A program made the position numbers and the translations under genes. A stretch of DNA of 64,000 bases. It comes from Legionella rubrilucens (GTDB taxonomy: Bacteria; Pseudomonadota; Gammaproteobacteria; Legionellales; Legionellaceae). Under the pieces are notes generated by a model. That model saw only the letters and a list, made by a program, of their open reading frames with translations. It was not told the origin of the DNA and made no database searches. Position 1 is the stretch's first letter, and each line of letters starts with the position of its first letter. Shown here piece by piece: positions 55,687 through 64,000 of this stretch. The stretch covers positions 85,102 to 149,101 of the forward strand of contig NZ_LNYT01000020.1 of the NCBI RefSeq assembly GCF_001468125.1. Reading direction: 5' to 3'.

Positions 55687-56964
55687 ATGGTTGAATTAAA
55701 TCAAGTCTGTTACCGAACATTCCATCTGCAAGAACCTTGGACGTTAAAATCATATCTAAGTGTGGGTGGGTATAGTGCGTGGCGACGTATTCTGAGCGAA
55801 AAAATTCCGCCTCAGCAAATTATTGAGGAATTAAAGACGTCAGCCTTGCGCGGACGCGGCGGTGCGGGTTTCCCTACTGGACTTAAGTGGAGTTTCATGA
55901 ATCGTAATGCCCCTGTACAAAAGTACGTGGTGTGCAATTCGGATGAAGGGGAGCCCGGGACATGCAAAGACAGGGAAATTCTGACAAATAATCCCCACCA
56001 ATTGATTGAAGGAATGGCGATTGCGGGTTATGTCATGGGCGCTACTGTAGGCTACAACTACATCCGCGGCGAATTCTGGCTTCCTTTTGAGCGAACAGAA
56101 CAGGCCTTAAAGGAGGCTTATGCCGAGGGGCTGTTGGGTAAAAACATCCTGGGCAGCGGCGTTGATTTTGATTTATACAATCATCTCGGGGCTGGCGCTT
56201 ACATTTGTGGTGAAGAAACCGCCTTGCTCAATTCGCTGGAAGGTAAAAAGGGTATGCCGCGTTTTAAACCCCCTTTCCCGGCCAATTACGGTCTGTACGG
56301 CAAACCCACGACCATCAATAATACGGAAACATTTGCTTCCGTTCCCCCTATTCTTGAAAAAGGCGGTGAATGGTTCTTAAAACTCGGAAAGCCTAATAAT
56401 GGCGGAACGAAGTGTTTCAGTGTCAGCGGCCATGTCAACAAGCCAGGTAATTTTGAAATTCCGTTGGGCACGCCGTTTAAAACTCTGCTGGACTTGGCAG
56501 GGGGTGTACGCAATGGCAATAAAATCAAGGCTGTTATTCCTGGCGGTTCATCCATGCGTGTCCTCCCTGGAGATGTCATGATGGGGCTGGATATGGATTA
56601 TGACAGCATTCAAAAAGCAGGTTCCGGTCTGGGTTCAGGCGCGGTCATCATTATGGACGAAACCACCTGTATGGTGGATGCACTCTACCGCATTTCTGAA
56701 TTTTATATGGATGAGTCCTGTGGTCAATGCACACCTTGTCGTGAAGGCACAGGTTGGATGGTTCGTTTGATCCATCGCATTCGCGAAGGGCACGGCGAGC
56801 CAGGCGACATTGAAAAACTTGTCAATGTGGCCAACAAAATTGATGGTCGCACCATTTGTGCATTAGGAGAAGCGGCTGCCTGGCCGGTGCAGAGCTTCGT
56901 GAAACATTTTTATCATGAGTTTGAGTATTTTATTAAGCATAAACGCTCGATCGTCGCAGCATAA
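55687..56964 (+). CDS. nuoF: NADH-quinone oxidoreductase subunit F
   Basis: A 425-residue NADH- and FMN-binding subunit. The nucleotide loop is [13 protein letters not shown], the FMN region is [14 protein letters not shown], and the 4Fe-4S cluster N3 is bound by CGQCTPC plus a later Cys (TICALG). A GTG at 55678 is in frame, but the ATG at 55687 is 8 bases from GAGG and is preferred. Confidence 0.97.
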   Translation: MVELNQVCYRTFHLQEPWTLKSYLSVGGYSAWRRILSEKIPPQQIIEELKTSALRGRGGAGFPTGLKWSFMNRNAPVQKYVVCNSDEGEPGTCKDREILTNNPHQLIEGMAIAGYVMGATVGYNYIRGEFWLPFERTEQALKEAYAEGLLGKNILGSGVDFDLYNHLGAGAYICGEETALLNSLEGKKGMPRFKPPFPANYGLYGKPTTINNTETFASVPPILEKGGEWFLKLGKPNNGGTKCFSVSGHVNKPGNFEIPLGTPFKTLLDLAGGVRNGNKIKAVIPGGSSMRVLPGDVMMGLDMDYDSIQKAGSGLGSGAVIIMDETTCMVDALYRISEFYMDESCGQCTPCREGTGWMVRLIHRIREGHGEPGDIEKLVNVANKIDGRTICALGEAAAWPVQSFVKHFYHEFEYFIKHKRSIVAA

Positions 56965-56981
56965 TTGAGAAGGTTTAGACA

Positions 56982-59333
56982 ATGGCTACCATTGAAATCG
57001 ACGGGAAAACATTTGAAGTTGAAAATGGCAAAATGATCATTGAAGTGGCTGATGAAGCGGGAATTTATATTCCGCGGTTCTGCTATCACAAGAAATTGTC
57101 TGTTGCCGCCAATTGCCGTATGTGCCTGGTTGAAGTAGAAAACGGTCGAAAACCTGTCCCCGCCTGTGCGACACCGATCACCAACGGCATGAAAGTGTTT
57201 ACCAAATCTGAAGAAGCCATTCGTTCTCAGGAAGCGGTGATGGAATTCCTGCTGATCAACCATCCTCTCGATTGCCCTATTTGTGATCAGGGCGGAGAGT
57301 GTGAGTTACAGGATATTTCCATGGGATTTGGACATGACAGTTCCGAATACGAAGAAACCAAGCGGTCCGTTGAAGACGATAATCTGGGGCCTTTGATCGC
57401 GACGGAGATGACGCGCTGTATCCATTGTACGCGCTGTGTACGATTTGGTGATGAAGTGGCCGGCTTGCGTGAGCTTGGTGCGACTGGACGCGGTGAAAAG
57501 ATGCAAATAGGCACCTATGTGCAACACAGTATCCAGTCGGAAGTTTCAGGCAATATCATTGATTTATGCCCGGTAGGCGCTTTAACGTCCAAGCCCTATC
57601 GTTTTACAGCCAGGGCCTGGGAGTTAACCCAGCATGACAGCTTGGCTCCTCATGACTGCCTGGGGTCCAATGTGTATCTGCATGTTCGTCGTAACCAGGT
57701 CATGCGCGCTGTCCCTAAAGAAAATGAAGCCATCAATGAAACCTGGCTTTCTGACCGCGATCGATTCAGCTATTTGGGACTTAAAAGCGAAATGCGTGCC
57801 GGTCACCCGATGATAAAGACTCAGGGTCAATGGCAGACAGTGGATTGGGAAACCGCACTGAAATTTGTGGCTGAGGGGATGAGTCGAGTCATTAAACAGC
57901 ATGGTCCTGAGCAATTTGCTGCATTTGCTTCGCCTTCCGCGACCCTTGAAGAATTCTATTTATTGCAAAAATTAATGCGGGAGCTGGGGGTTAATAATCT
58001 CGATTACCGCTTAAGACAAGTTGATTTCCGCGATCAGGACGGCTTGCCTGCTGTCTGGGAAAATCAATTAAGTCTGGGGGACATTGAACATCAACAGGCC
58101 ATCCTTTTGCTGGGTTGCAATGTTCATCGCGAAGTCCCGCTTGCTGGCCTCAGAGTTCGTAAGGCATTTCGAAACGGCGCCAAACTGTTTGCGATTAATC
58201 CTGTGGACTATGACTATCATTTCGATGTTCGGGCGAAAGCCATTGTCTCTCCTCAAGAAATGCCCATGCAATTGGCAAAACTGGTTGCAGCCATGGCTGC
58301 TGATGTCCAAAAATTGCCTGAAGCCGTACAACGTTTAATTGTCGGTCTGGAGGTCGATGACGTTTCTCGTGCGATGGCAGCTGAGTTAAGCCAGGGTAAG
58401 GCGGCAATTATCATGGGTGCGCTTTGCGAAAATCATCCTGATGCGGCTTTGCTGCGTACATTAGTGCACGTGCTTGAAACAATCAGCGGTCTGCGTGTTT
58501 TACGATTAACCACAGGGGCTAACGCAGCCGGTGCAGAACTGGCGGGGATGCTTCCTCATCGAACCACGGCAGGCAAAGCGGTATCTCAACCCGGTCTTGA
58601 TGTACAAGCCGCTCTTAATGCCAAATTAAAAGGCTATTTCCTGCTGGGTGTTGAACCTGGCTTTGATTTCGCCAATCCCTTTAACGCCAGACAATCGATG
58701 CTTGCTGCAGAATTCGTGGTCATGGTCTCCGCTTTCCAACACGAATCGATGTTTGATTATGCGGATGTGATTCTGCCCATGGCGCCTTATGCAGAAACGT
58801 CTGGGACCTATATTAATGTTGAAAACCGCTGGCAAAGCGTGAAAGGTGCCTGCAGTCCCTATGAAGAAGCTCGACCGGCTTGGAAGATATTGAGGGTATT
58901 GGGCAATCTTCTCCATTGTCAGAATTTTACGTATGTCTCCAGTGATGAAATCCTCACCGAGGTAAAAGCCATTGTTGACATGACATCAGCACTGAAATAC
59001 CAGCCTTACTTCCCCGAGTCGCTGCCTTTTTATCATCAGCAGTTGGTCAGGGTGGGTGAGTGGCCCTTGTATCGTTGCGATGCTATTGTGCGCAGTACAC
59101 AGGCTCTGCAACATTGTGCAGCGGCGGAGTCGGCCTGCATCCGTGTTCATCCCGATACGGCAAATAGATTGAAATTAGATGAGGTTGCTACTGTATCTCA
59201 GGGAGATATTGAGATAACATTGCCGCTCAAACGAGACGAGCGAATAGCACCCGATGTTGTATGGGTAGCCAATGCAATGCCTGAAACAGTTGACCTCGGG
59301 CATTCTTTTGCTGCAATCACTATTAAGCGCTAA
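56982..59333 (+). CDS. nuoG: NADH-quinone oxidoreductase subunit G
   Basis: A 783-residue subunit. The N-terminal ferredoxin-like part binds N1b (Cys in RFCYHKKLS, then NCRMC, then CATP). Next comes the His/Cys-ligated N5 region (HPLDCPICDQGGECELQD), and N4 is held by CIHCTRCVRFG and a later Cys. The remainder is a molybdopterin-oxidoreductase-like domain that has lost the cofactor. Confidence 0.96.
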   Translation: MATIEIDGKTFEVENGKMIIEVADEAGIYIPRFCYHKKLSVAANCRMCLVEVENGRKPVPACATPITNGMKVFTKSEEAIRSQEAVMEFLLINHPLDCPICDQGGECELQDISMGFGHDSSEYEETKRSVEDDNLGPLIATEMTRCIHCTRCVRFGDEVAGLRELGATGRGEKMQIGTYVQHSIQSEVSGNIIDLCPVGALTSKPYRFTARAWELTQHDSLAPHDCLGSNVYLHVRRNQVMRAVPKENEAINETWLSDRDRFSYLGLKSEMRAGHPMIKTQGQWQTVDWETALKFVAEGMSRVIKQHGPEQFAAFASPSATLEEFYLLQKLMRELGVNNLDYRLRQVDFRDQDGLPAVWENQLSLGDIEHQQAILLLGCNVHREVPLAGLRVRKAFRNGAKLFAINPVDYDYHFDVRAKAIVSPQEMPMQLAKLVAAMAADVQKLPEAVQRLIVGLEVDDVSRAMAAELSQGKAAIIMGALCENHPDAALLRTLVHVLETISGLRVLRLTTGANAAGAELAGMLPHRTTAGKAVSQPGLDVQAALNAKLKGYFLLGVEPGFDFANPFNARQSMLAAEFVVMVSAFQHESMFDYADVILPMAPYAETSGTYINVENRWQSVKGACSPYEEARPAWKILRVLGNLLHCQNFTYVSSDEILTEVKAIVDMTSALKYQPYFPESLPFYHQQLVRVGEWPLYRCDAIVRSTQALQHCAAAESACIRVHPDTANRLKLDEVATVSQGDIEITLPLKRDERIAPDVVWVANAMPETVDLGHSFAAITIKR

Positions 59334-59345
59334 ACAGGTAAGATT

Positions 59346-60368
59346 ATGCTACATGATATAGGCATTTTGCTGTGGATTATTATAAAAATATTAATCATTG
59401 TCGTGCCCCTGCTGATCGCTGTCGCTTATCTGACCTATGCCGAGCGCAAAGTCATTGGTTACATTCAGGTACGAATCGGTCCTAACCGTGTGGGCTTTAA
59501 AGGGCTGTTACAGCCTTTTGCTGATTTGATTAAGCTAATCACCAAAGAAATCATTGTCCCAACGAAATCGAACAAGTACCTGTTCGTTATTGCACCTTTA
59601 TTTGCATTGGCCCCTTCCTTGGTGGGCTGGGCGGTTATCCCTTTCTCAGAAGGCATGGTCCTGGCCGACATTAATGCCGGTGTGCTTTACCTGTTTGCCA
59701 TGAGTTCTCTGGGGGTTTACGGTGTTCTCATCGCCGGCTGGGCTTCGAATTCCAAGTACGCCATGTTTGGTGCCTTGCGAAGCACCGCACAGACTGTGTC
59801 GTATGAAATTGCCATGGGCTTTTCTCTGGTTGGCGTATTGTTAGCTGCTGGCAGCATGAATCTGACAGAAATAGTCCAATCTCAACGCGGAGGTCTCTGG
59901 CACTGGTGGTTTTTGCCGCTGTTGCCGTTGTTTGTAACCTGCTGGATTGCCGGTATTGCGGAGACCAATCGCGCGCCATTCGATTTGGCAGAAGGGGAGT
60001 CAGAGATTGTTGCCGGATTCCATGTCGAGTATTCGGGGATTGGATTTGCGCTGTTTTTCCTTTCCGAATACGCCAGCATGATTCTTATTTCCACCATGTT
60101 GTCCGTTCTTTTTCTGGGTGGCTGGTTATCGCCTTTTGAAGGCATTCCTTTTCTTAACAATATTTTCTTTGTTGTTCCCGGCTTTGTCTGGCTGCTTTTG
60201 AAAATCTCTTTTTTCCTTTTTGTTTATTTGTGGATTCGCGCCACTTTCCCTCGCTATCGCTACGATCAGTTAATGCGCCTGGGATGGAAAGTTTTAATCC
60301 CGGTGACCATAGTCTGGGTGATTGTTACCGCTTTGATGGTGATAACACATCTTAAGCCGTGGTTTTAA
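59346..60368 (+). CDS. nuoH: NADH-quinone oxidoreductase subunit H
   Basis: A 340-residue membrane subunit with eight or nine helices at the junction of the two arms, forming the quinone tunnel. Conserved blocks: [35 protein letters not shown] and [13 protein letters not shown]. Confidence 0.97.
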   Translation: MLHDIGILLWIIIKILIIVVPLLIAVAYLTYAERKVIGYIQVRIGPNRVGFKGLLQPFADLIKLITKEIIVPTKSNKYLFVIAPLFALAPSLVGWAVIPFSEGMVLADINAGVLYLFAMSSLGVYGVLIAGWASNSKYAMFGALRSTAQTVSYEIAMGFSLVGVLLAAGSMNLTEIVQSQRGGLWHWWFLPLLPLFVTCWIAGIAETNRAPFDLAEGESEIVAGFHVEYSGIGFALFFLSEYASMILISTMLSVLFLGGWLSPFEGIPFLNNIFFVVPGFVWLLLKISFFLFVYLWIRATFPRYRYDQLMRLGWKVLIPVTIVWVIVTALMVITHLKPWF

Positions 60369-60386
60369 CGAGCAATGAGCTAAGTG

Positions 60387-60887
60387 ATGAATAAATTATA
60401 TCGATACATCAAACATTACATAAAGAGCTTCCTGTTACTGGAGCTTTTCTCTGGTTTGACAGTCACAGGAAAATATTTTTTCAAAAAGAAATTTACTGTG
60501 CAGTTTCCCGAGGAAAGTACTCCGGTATCTCCCCGCTTCAGGGGCATGTTAGCCTTACGCCGTTATCCAAATGGTGAAGAGCGCTGCATCGCCTGTAAAT
60601 TATGCGAAGCCGTGTGCCCTGCGTTAGCGATTACTATCGAATCGGAAGTGCGCGAAGACGGCTCCAGACGCACAACACGTTATGATATTGACAGCTTTAA
60701 ATGCATTTATTGCGGTTTGTGTGAAGAATCCTGTCCGGTCGATTCCATTGTAGTGACCCCTATCCAGCATTATCACTACACGGAGCGCGGGCAGAACATT
60801 TTAACCAAAGACAAATTGTTGGCTATCGGCAGCCTGATGGAAAAGAAACTGGCTGAAGATAGAGATGCTGATAAAGATTACCGCTAA
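60387..60887 (+). CDS. nuoI: NADH-quinone oxidoreductase subunit I
   Basis: A 166-residue subunit with two 4Fe-4S clusters (N6a and N6b), bound by C67-C70-C73 with C116 and by C106-C109-C112 with C77. An amphipathic N-terminal helix ([18 protein letters not shown]) anchors it to the membrane arm. A GTG one codon earlier (60384) is possible. Confidence 0.96.
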   Translation: MNKLYRYIKHYIKSFLLLELFSGLTVTGKYFFKKKFTVQFPEESTPVSPRFRGMLALRRYPNGEERCIACKLCEAVCPALAITIESEVREDGSRRTTRYDIDSFKCIYCGLCEESCPVDSIVVTPIQHYHYTERGQNILTKDKLLAIGSLMEKKLAEDRDADKDYR

Positions 60888-60898
60888 CGAGGTGCGAG

Positions 60899-61558
60899 AT
60901 GCATGAGTTGCTAATACAAGCTGTATTTTATGTTTTTGCTGCCCTGGCAATTTTTTCAGCATTAATGGTGGTTACTCAAAACAACCCGGTACGTTGTGTA
61001 CTGTTTTTGGTGTTAACGTTTTTTGCCAGTGCAGTACTCTGGATTCTGGTCGCGGCGGAATTCCTTGCACTGATTCTTATTTTAGTCTACGTGGGAGCAG
61101 TCATGACTCTGTTCCTGTTCGTGGTTATGATGTTGAATATTGACGTCGAGTCCATGAAGTCTCATTTCGTTCGTTATCTACCCTTTGGCCTGATTATAGT
61201 GGCATTCCTGACTGGATTATTGCTCATTGCCTTGCCGGATAATATGTTTAAAACAGCGGTTGAGCAAACCCCAATCACGGCGCCGGTTGCTGATGATTTT
61301 AATGAGTACGATGAAGTGGTTACCGAGCCGGCCAAGGCGATTTCAAACACAGAAGCCATTGGCAGGGTTCTTTATACTGATTACGTTTTCGCATTCGAGT
61401 TGGCGGCAGTGTTGTTGTTGGTCGCTATCATTGCGGCTATTACGTTGGCGCATCGAAACATTACCCGATCCAAGCGACAAAGCATAGTCAGCCAGATTAT
61501 GACTAATCGCAACGATCGAATTGAACTGATCGCGATGAAGTCAGAAAAACAATCATAG
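60899..61558 (+). CDS. nuoJ: NADH-quinone oxidoreductase subunit J
   Basis: A 219-residue membrane subunit with five hydrophobic helices. The block [20 protein letters not shown] in helix 3 is the family signature with the pi-bulge. A 50-residue polar loop lies before the last helix. Confidence 0.95.
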   Translation: MHELLIQAVFYVFAALAIFSALMVVTQNNPVRCVLFLVLTFFASAVLWILVAAEFLALILILVYVGAVMTLFLFVVMMLNIDVESMKSHFVRYLPFGLIIVAFLTGLLLIALPDNMFKTAVEQTPITAPVADDFNEYDEVVTEPAKAISNTEAIGRVLYTDYVFAFELAAVLLLVAIIAAITLAHRNITRSKRQSIVSQIMTNRNDRIELIAMKSEKQS

Positions 61559-61560
61559 GA

Positions 61561-61872
61561 ATGACCATGATACCAGTAAATAATTACCTCATTCTGGCAG
61601 CCATTCTTTTCGGCTTAAGTATTGTTGGCATTATGCTTAACCGAAAGAACATCATCCTGTTGCTGGTGTGTATCGAATTGATGTTATTAGCCGTAAACAC
61701 GAATTTTGTTGCTTTTTCTCACTATTATGGAAGCGTGACCGGGAATGTGTTCGTCTTTTTTATATTGACGGTTGCTGCCGCTGAAGCAGCCATTGGCTTG
61801 GCTATAGTGATGTTGCTCTATCGTAATCGGGGCAATATTGATGTTGATAAAATGAATCATTTAAAAGGTTAA
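61561..61872 (+). CDS. nuoK: NADH-quinone oxidoreductase subunit K
   Basis: A 103-residue subunit with three helices. The two proton-path glutamates are present ([10 protein letters not shown] and [10 protein letters not shown]). It begins 2 bases after the nuoJ stop. Confidence 0.96.
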   Translation: MTMIPVNNYLILAAILFGLSIVGIMLNRKNIILLLVCIELMLLAVNTNFVAFSHYYGSVTGNVFVFFILTVAAAEAAIGLAIVMLLYRNRGNIDVDKMNHLKG

Positions 61873-61876
61873 CAAC

Positions 61877-63850
61877 GTGAGCATTCAACAACTATGTCTT
61901 ATCATTGTCCTCGCACCGCTGTTCGGCTCGGTTGTCGCAGGCTTTTTCCGTAATCAGATTGGACGGGTTGGTGCGCATTCGGTCACTATAGCCGGCGTGG
62001 CGCTGTCATTTCTGCTGTCTCTCTATGTTGCTGTCGCTATTTTAAGCGGCGCTCACGAATCAGTGAATGTCAACCTGTACACCTGGGCAAGCGGGGGGAT
62101 GTTTTTTCCCTATGAATTTCATATCGGCTTTTTAATCGATCCCCTTTCGGTCGTGATGCTGGTTATTGTGACGTTTGTCTCATTACTGGTTCATATTTAC
62201 AGTATTGGTTATATGGCTGATGATGACGGTTACCAACGCTTCTTCAGCTACATTTCCCTGTTCACCTTCATGATGCTCATGTTGGTTTCTGCCAATAACT
62301 TCCTGCAGCTGTTTTTTGGTTGGGAGGGCGTGGGCCTTGTTTCCTATCTCTTGATCGGTTTTTGGTACAGTAAAGAGTCTGCTATTGAAGGGAGTCTTAA
62401 GGCCTTTTTGGTCAACCGTGTGGGGGATTTTGGTTTTGTCCTGGGCATTGGCCTGGTTCTGGCGTACACCGGAAGCCTGGACTATGACATGATTTTCAAA
62501 AGTGCTTCGAGTTTGAATACTCAGACCATTGAATTGTTTTCTGGCCATCCCTGGTCGCTGGTCACGGTGATCTGTATCCTGCTGTACATTGGTGCCATGG
62601 GTAAATCTGCTCAGGTGCCCCTGCATGTCTGGTTACCTGAATCAATGGAAGGTCCGACACCCATTTCAGCGCTGATTCATGCTGCCACCATGGTGACTGC
62701 GGGCGTGTTCATGATTGGTCGGATTTCGCCATTGATTGAATATTCGACAACAGCCTTGTCCCTGGTTCTTGTTATTGGTGCAACAGGTGCACTGTTCACT
62801 GGACTCCTGGCACTGGTGATGAATGACATCAAACGCGTGGTCGCCTATTCCACATTGTCTCAGTTGGGCTATATGATGGTTGGCATGGGGGCTTCAGCCT
62901 ACAGTGCCGGCATGTTCCATCTGCTGACCCATGCCTGCTTTAAAGCTCTGTTATTCCTGGGTGCCGGGTCGGTCATTATTGGGATGCACCATGAACAGGA
63001 TATGCGAAAAATGGGCGGCCTCTGGCGTAAAATGCCCATTACCTACGTGACCTACATTATCGGCAGCCTGGCGTTGTGCGCTATCCCGCCTTTTGCAGGA
63101 TTTTATTCGAAGGATACTATCATTGAAGCGGCTAAAGTATCCACCATCCCAGGAAGTACTTATGCCTATTTCTGCGTAGCCCTCGGTGCCATGGTGACCG
63201 CCATTTATACTTTCCGTTCCTTTTTTATGACTTTCCATGGCACGCCACGTATGGATAAACACACGTTTGAGCATGTGCATGAATCACCAGCCGTCGTCTG
63301 GTTGCCACTGGTGATTCTGGCGATACCGTCGGTGATCATTGGTTATATTCTATTCATGCCCATGCTTTACGACGTGCCGACTCTGCTGGGCAAGTCGCTG
63401 TTTGTGTTGCCTGAACACAACGTGCTTGAAGAATTATCCCGGGAAGTACATTCTCCTTTACAAGCAGCACTGCATGCACCACTGTCACTGACATTCTGGT
63501 TAACCCTGGCAGGTATCGCCATTGCCTGGGCAGGTTACATTGCCTTCCCTGCTATCCCGGCAAAACTGGCCAGTTCCTTCTCCTGGATTTACCGTCTGTT
63601 GCTTAACAAGTATGGTTTTGACACCTTTAATGACAAAGTGGTTGTGGCAGGTTCTAAAGCACTCGGTCGCTTTTTCTACAATACCGGCGATCAACGCCTC
63701 ATTGATGGACTGGTTGTCAACGGTGCAGGGCGGACGGTGCGCTGGTTTGCTCAGAAAGGACGCGGTATTCAAAGCGGCTATTTATATCACTATGCAACGG
63801 TCATGGTGTTGGGTTTAATTGTTTTCTTATGCTGGTTGCTATTAGGCTGA
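61877..63850 (+). CDS. nuoL: NADH-quinone oxidoreductase subunit L
   Basis: A 657-residue antiporter-like subunit at the far end of the membrane arm, with the long lateral helix at the C-terminus. The GTG start at 61877 follows nuoK by 4 bases. Proton-path residues are in FGWEGVGLVSYLLIGFW (Glu), KSAQVPLHVWLPESMEGPTP (Lys) and LIHAATMVTAG (His). Confidence 0.97.
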   Translation: MSIQQLCLIIVLAPLFGSVVAGFFRNQIGRVGAHSVTIAGVALSFLLSLYVAVAILSGAHESVNVNLYTWASGGMFFPYEFHIGFLIDPLSVVMLVIVTFVSLLVHIYSIGYMADDDGYQRFFSYISLFTFMMLMLVSANNFLQLFFGWEGVGLVSYLLIGFWYSKESAIEGSLKAFLVNRVGDFGFVLGIGLVLAYTGSLDYDMIFKSASSLNTQTIELFSGHPWSLVTVICILLYIGAMGKSAQVPLHVWLPESMEGPTPISALIHAATMVTAGVFMIGRISPLIEYSTTALSLVLVIGATGALFTGLLALVMNDIKRVVAYSTLSQLGYMMVGMGASAYSAGMFHLLTHACFKALLFLGAGSVIIGMHHEQDMRKMGGLWRKMPITYVTYIIGSLALCAIPPFAGFYSKDTIIEAAKVSTIPGSTYAYFCVALGAMVTAIYTFRSFFMTFHGTPRMDKHTFEHVHESPAVVWLPLVILAIPSVIIGYILFMPMLYDVPTLLGKSLFVLPEHNVLEELSREVHSPLQAALHAPLSLTFWLTLAGIAIAWAGYIAFPAIPAKLASSFSWIYRLLLNKYGFDTFNDKVVVAGSKALGRFFYNTGDQRLIDGLVVNGAGRTVRWFAQKGRGIQSGYLYHYATVMVLGLIVFLCWLLLG

Positions 63851-63865
63851 TTATAAGGTGAAGGT

Positions 63866-64000
63866 ATGCATCATTTGCTCAATTTATTGATCTGGTTACC
63901 GATTATTGGAGGCGTGTTTGTATTCCTGACCGGTGATGACAATAATCCCAATGTCTCACGTTATCTGACATTGTTTACAATATTGCTGACGTTACTGATC
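63866..64000 (+). CDS. nuoM: NADH-quinone oxidoreductase subunit M, truncated by window
   Basis: The first 45 codons are visible, beginning at the ATG at 63866 after AAGGTGAAGG. The start MHHLLNLLIWLPIIGGVFVF and the conserved position after nuoL identify it as the antiporter-like NuoM. The 3' part and presumably nuoN lie beyond the window. Confidence 0.9.
   Translation, partial: MHHLLNLLIWLPIIGGVFVFLTGDDNNPNVSRYLTLFTILLTLLI

Overview
The window looks like a chromosomal stretch of a Legionella species. The best evidence is a pair of neighbours, a Fur-box-controlled multi-pass membrane protein matching the Dot/Icm effector MavN/IroT beside a secreted M28 aminopeptidase (LapA type). Several large coiled-coil or membrane proteins without recognisable enzymatic domains, and two sequences resembling PmrA boxes, agree with this. 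The rest is ordinary gammaproteobacterial housekeeping DNA with tight spacing. By eye the base composition is more balanced than in L. pneumophila, so this is probably another species; I cannot name it.

Layout. 1-5300: a J-domain protein cut by the window edge, nadK-recN, typA and yacG. 5300-16300 is accessory-rich: a large unknown protein, a beta-lactamase-fold protein that has lost its catalytic residues, a charged J-domain protein, a divergent XRE-cupin regulator / BenE transporter pair with twin palindromic operators, a TTL-like ATP-grasp protein, an exported phytase-like tyrosine phosphatase, a small unknown protein, a gene apparently split by a frameshift behind a PmrA-like box, and hslO. 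16400-30230: rep, mavN (minus) facing lapA, the prkA-yeaH-spoVR operon, pepN and aroE. 30220-37500: a patatin-like lipase and two effector-like proteins of similar layout either side of a POT peptide transporter; the second effector candidate has a PmrA-like box. 36730-43000: an unknown protein, hda-pgsA, and a Fur-controlled siderophore operon of one IucA/IucC synthetase and two MFS transporters. 43200-52240: yhbY, rlmE-ftsH-folP-glmM, a large coiled-coil protein where L. pneumophila carries the effector LepA, tpiA-secG and a tRNA-Leu(GAG). 52260-64000: the NADH dehydrogenase I operon nuoA-nuoL and the start of nuoM.

Two physiological themes stand out. One is iron: two Fur-type promoters drive a vacuolar iron-transport effector and a siderophore synthesis/transport operon. 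The other is host interaction: PmrA-like promoters, Glu-rich C-termini, coiled coils and paired membrane hairpins mark several proteins as likely type IV secretion substrates. Assignments rest on motif reading and memory of gene families, not on database searches.
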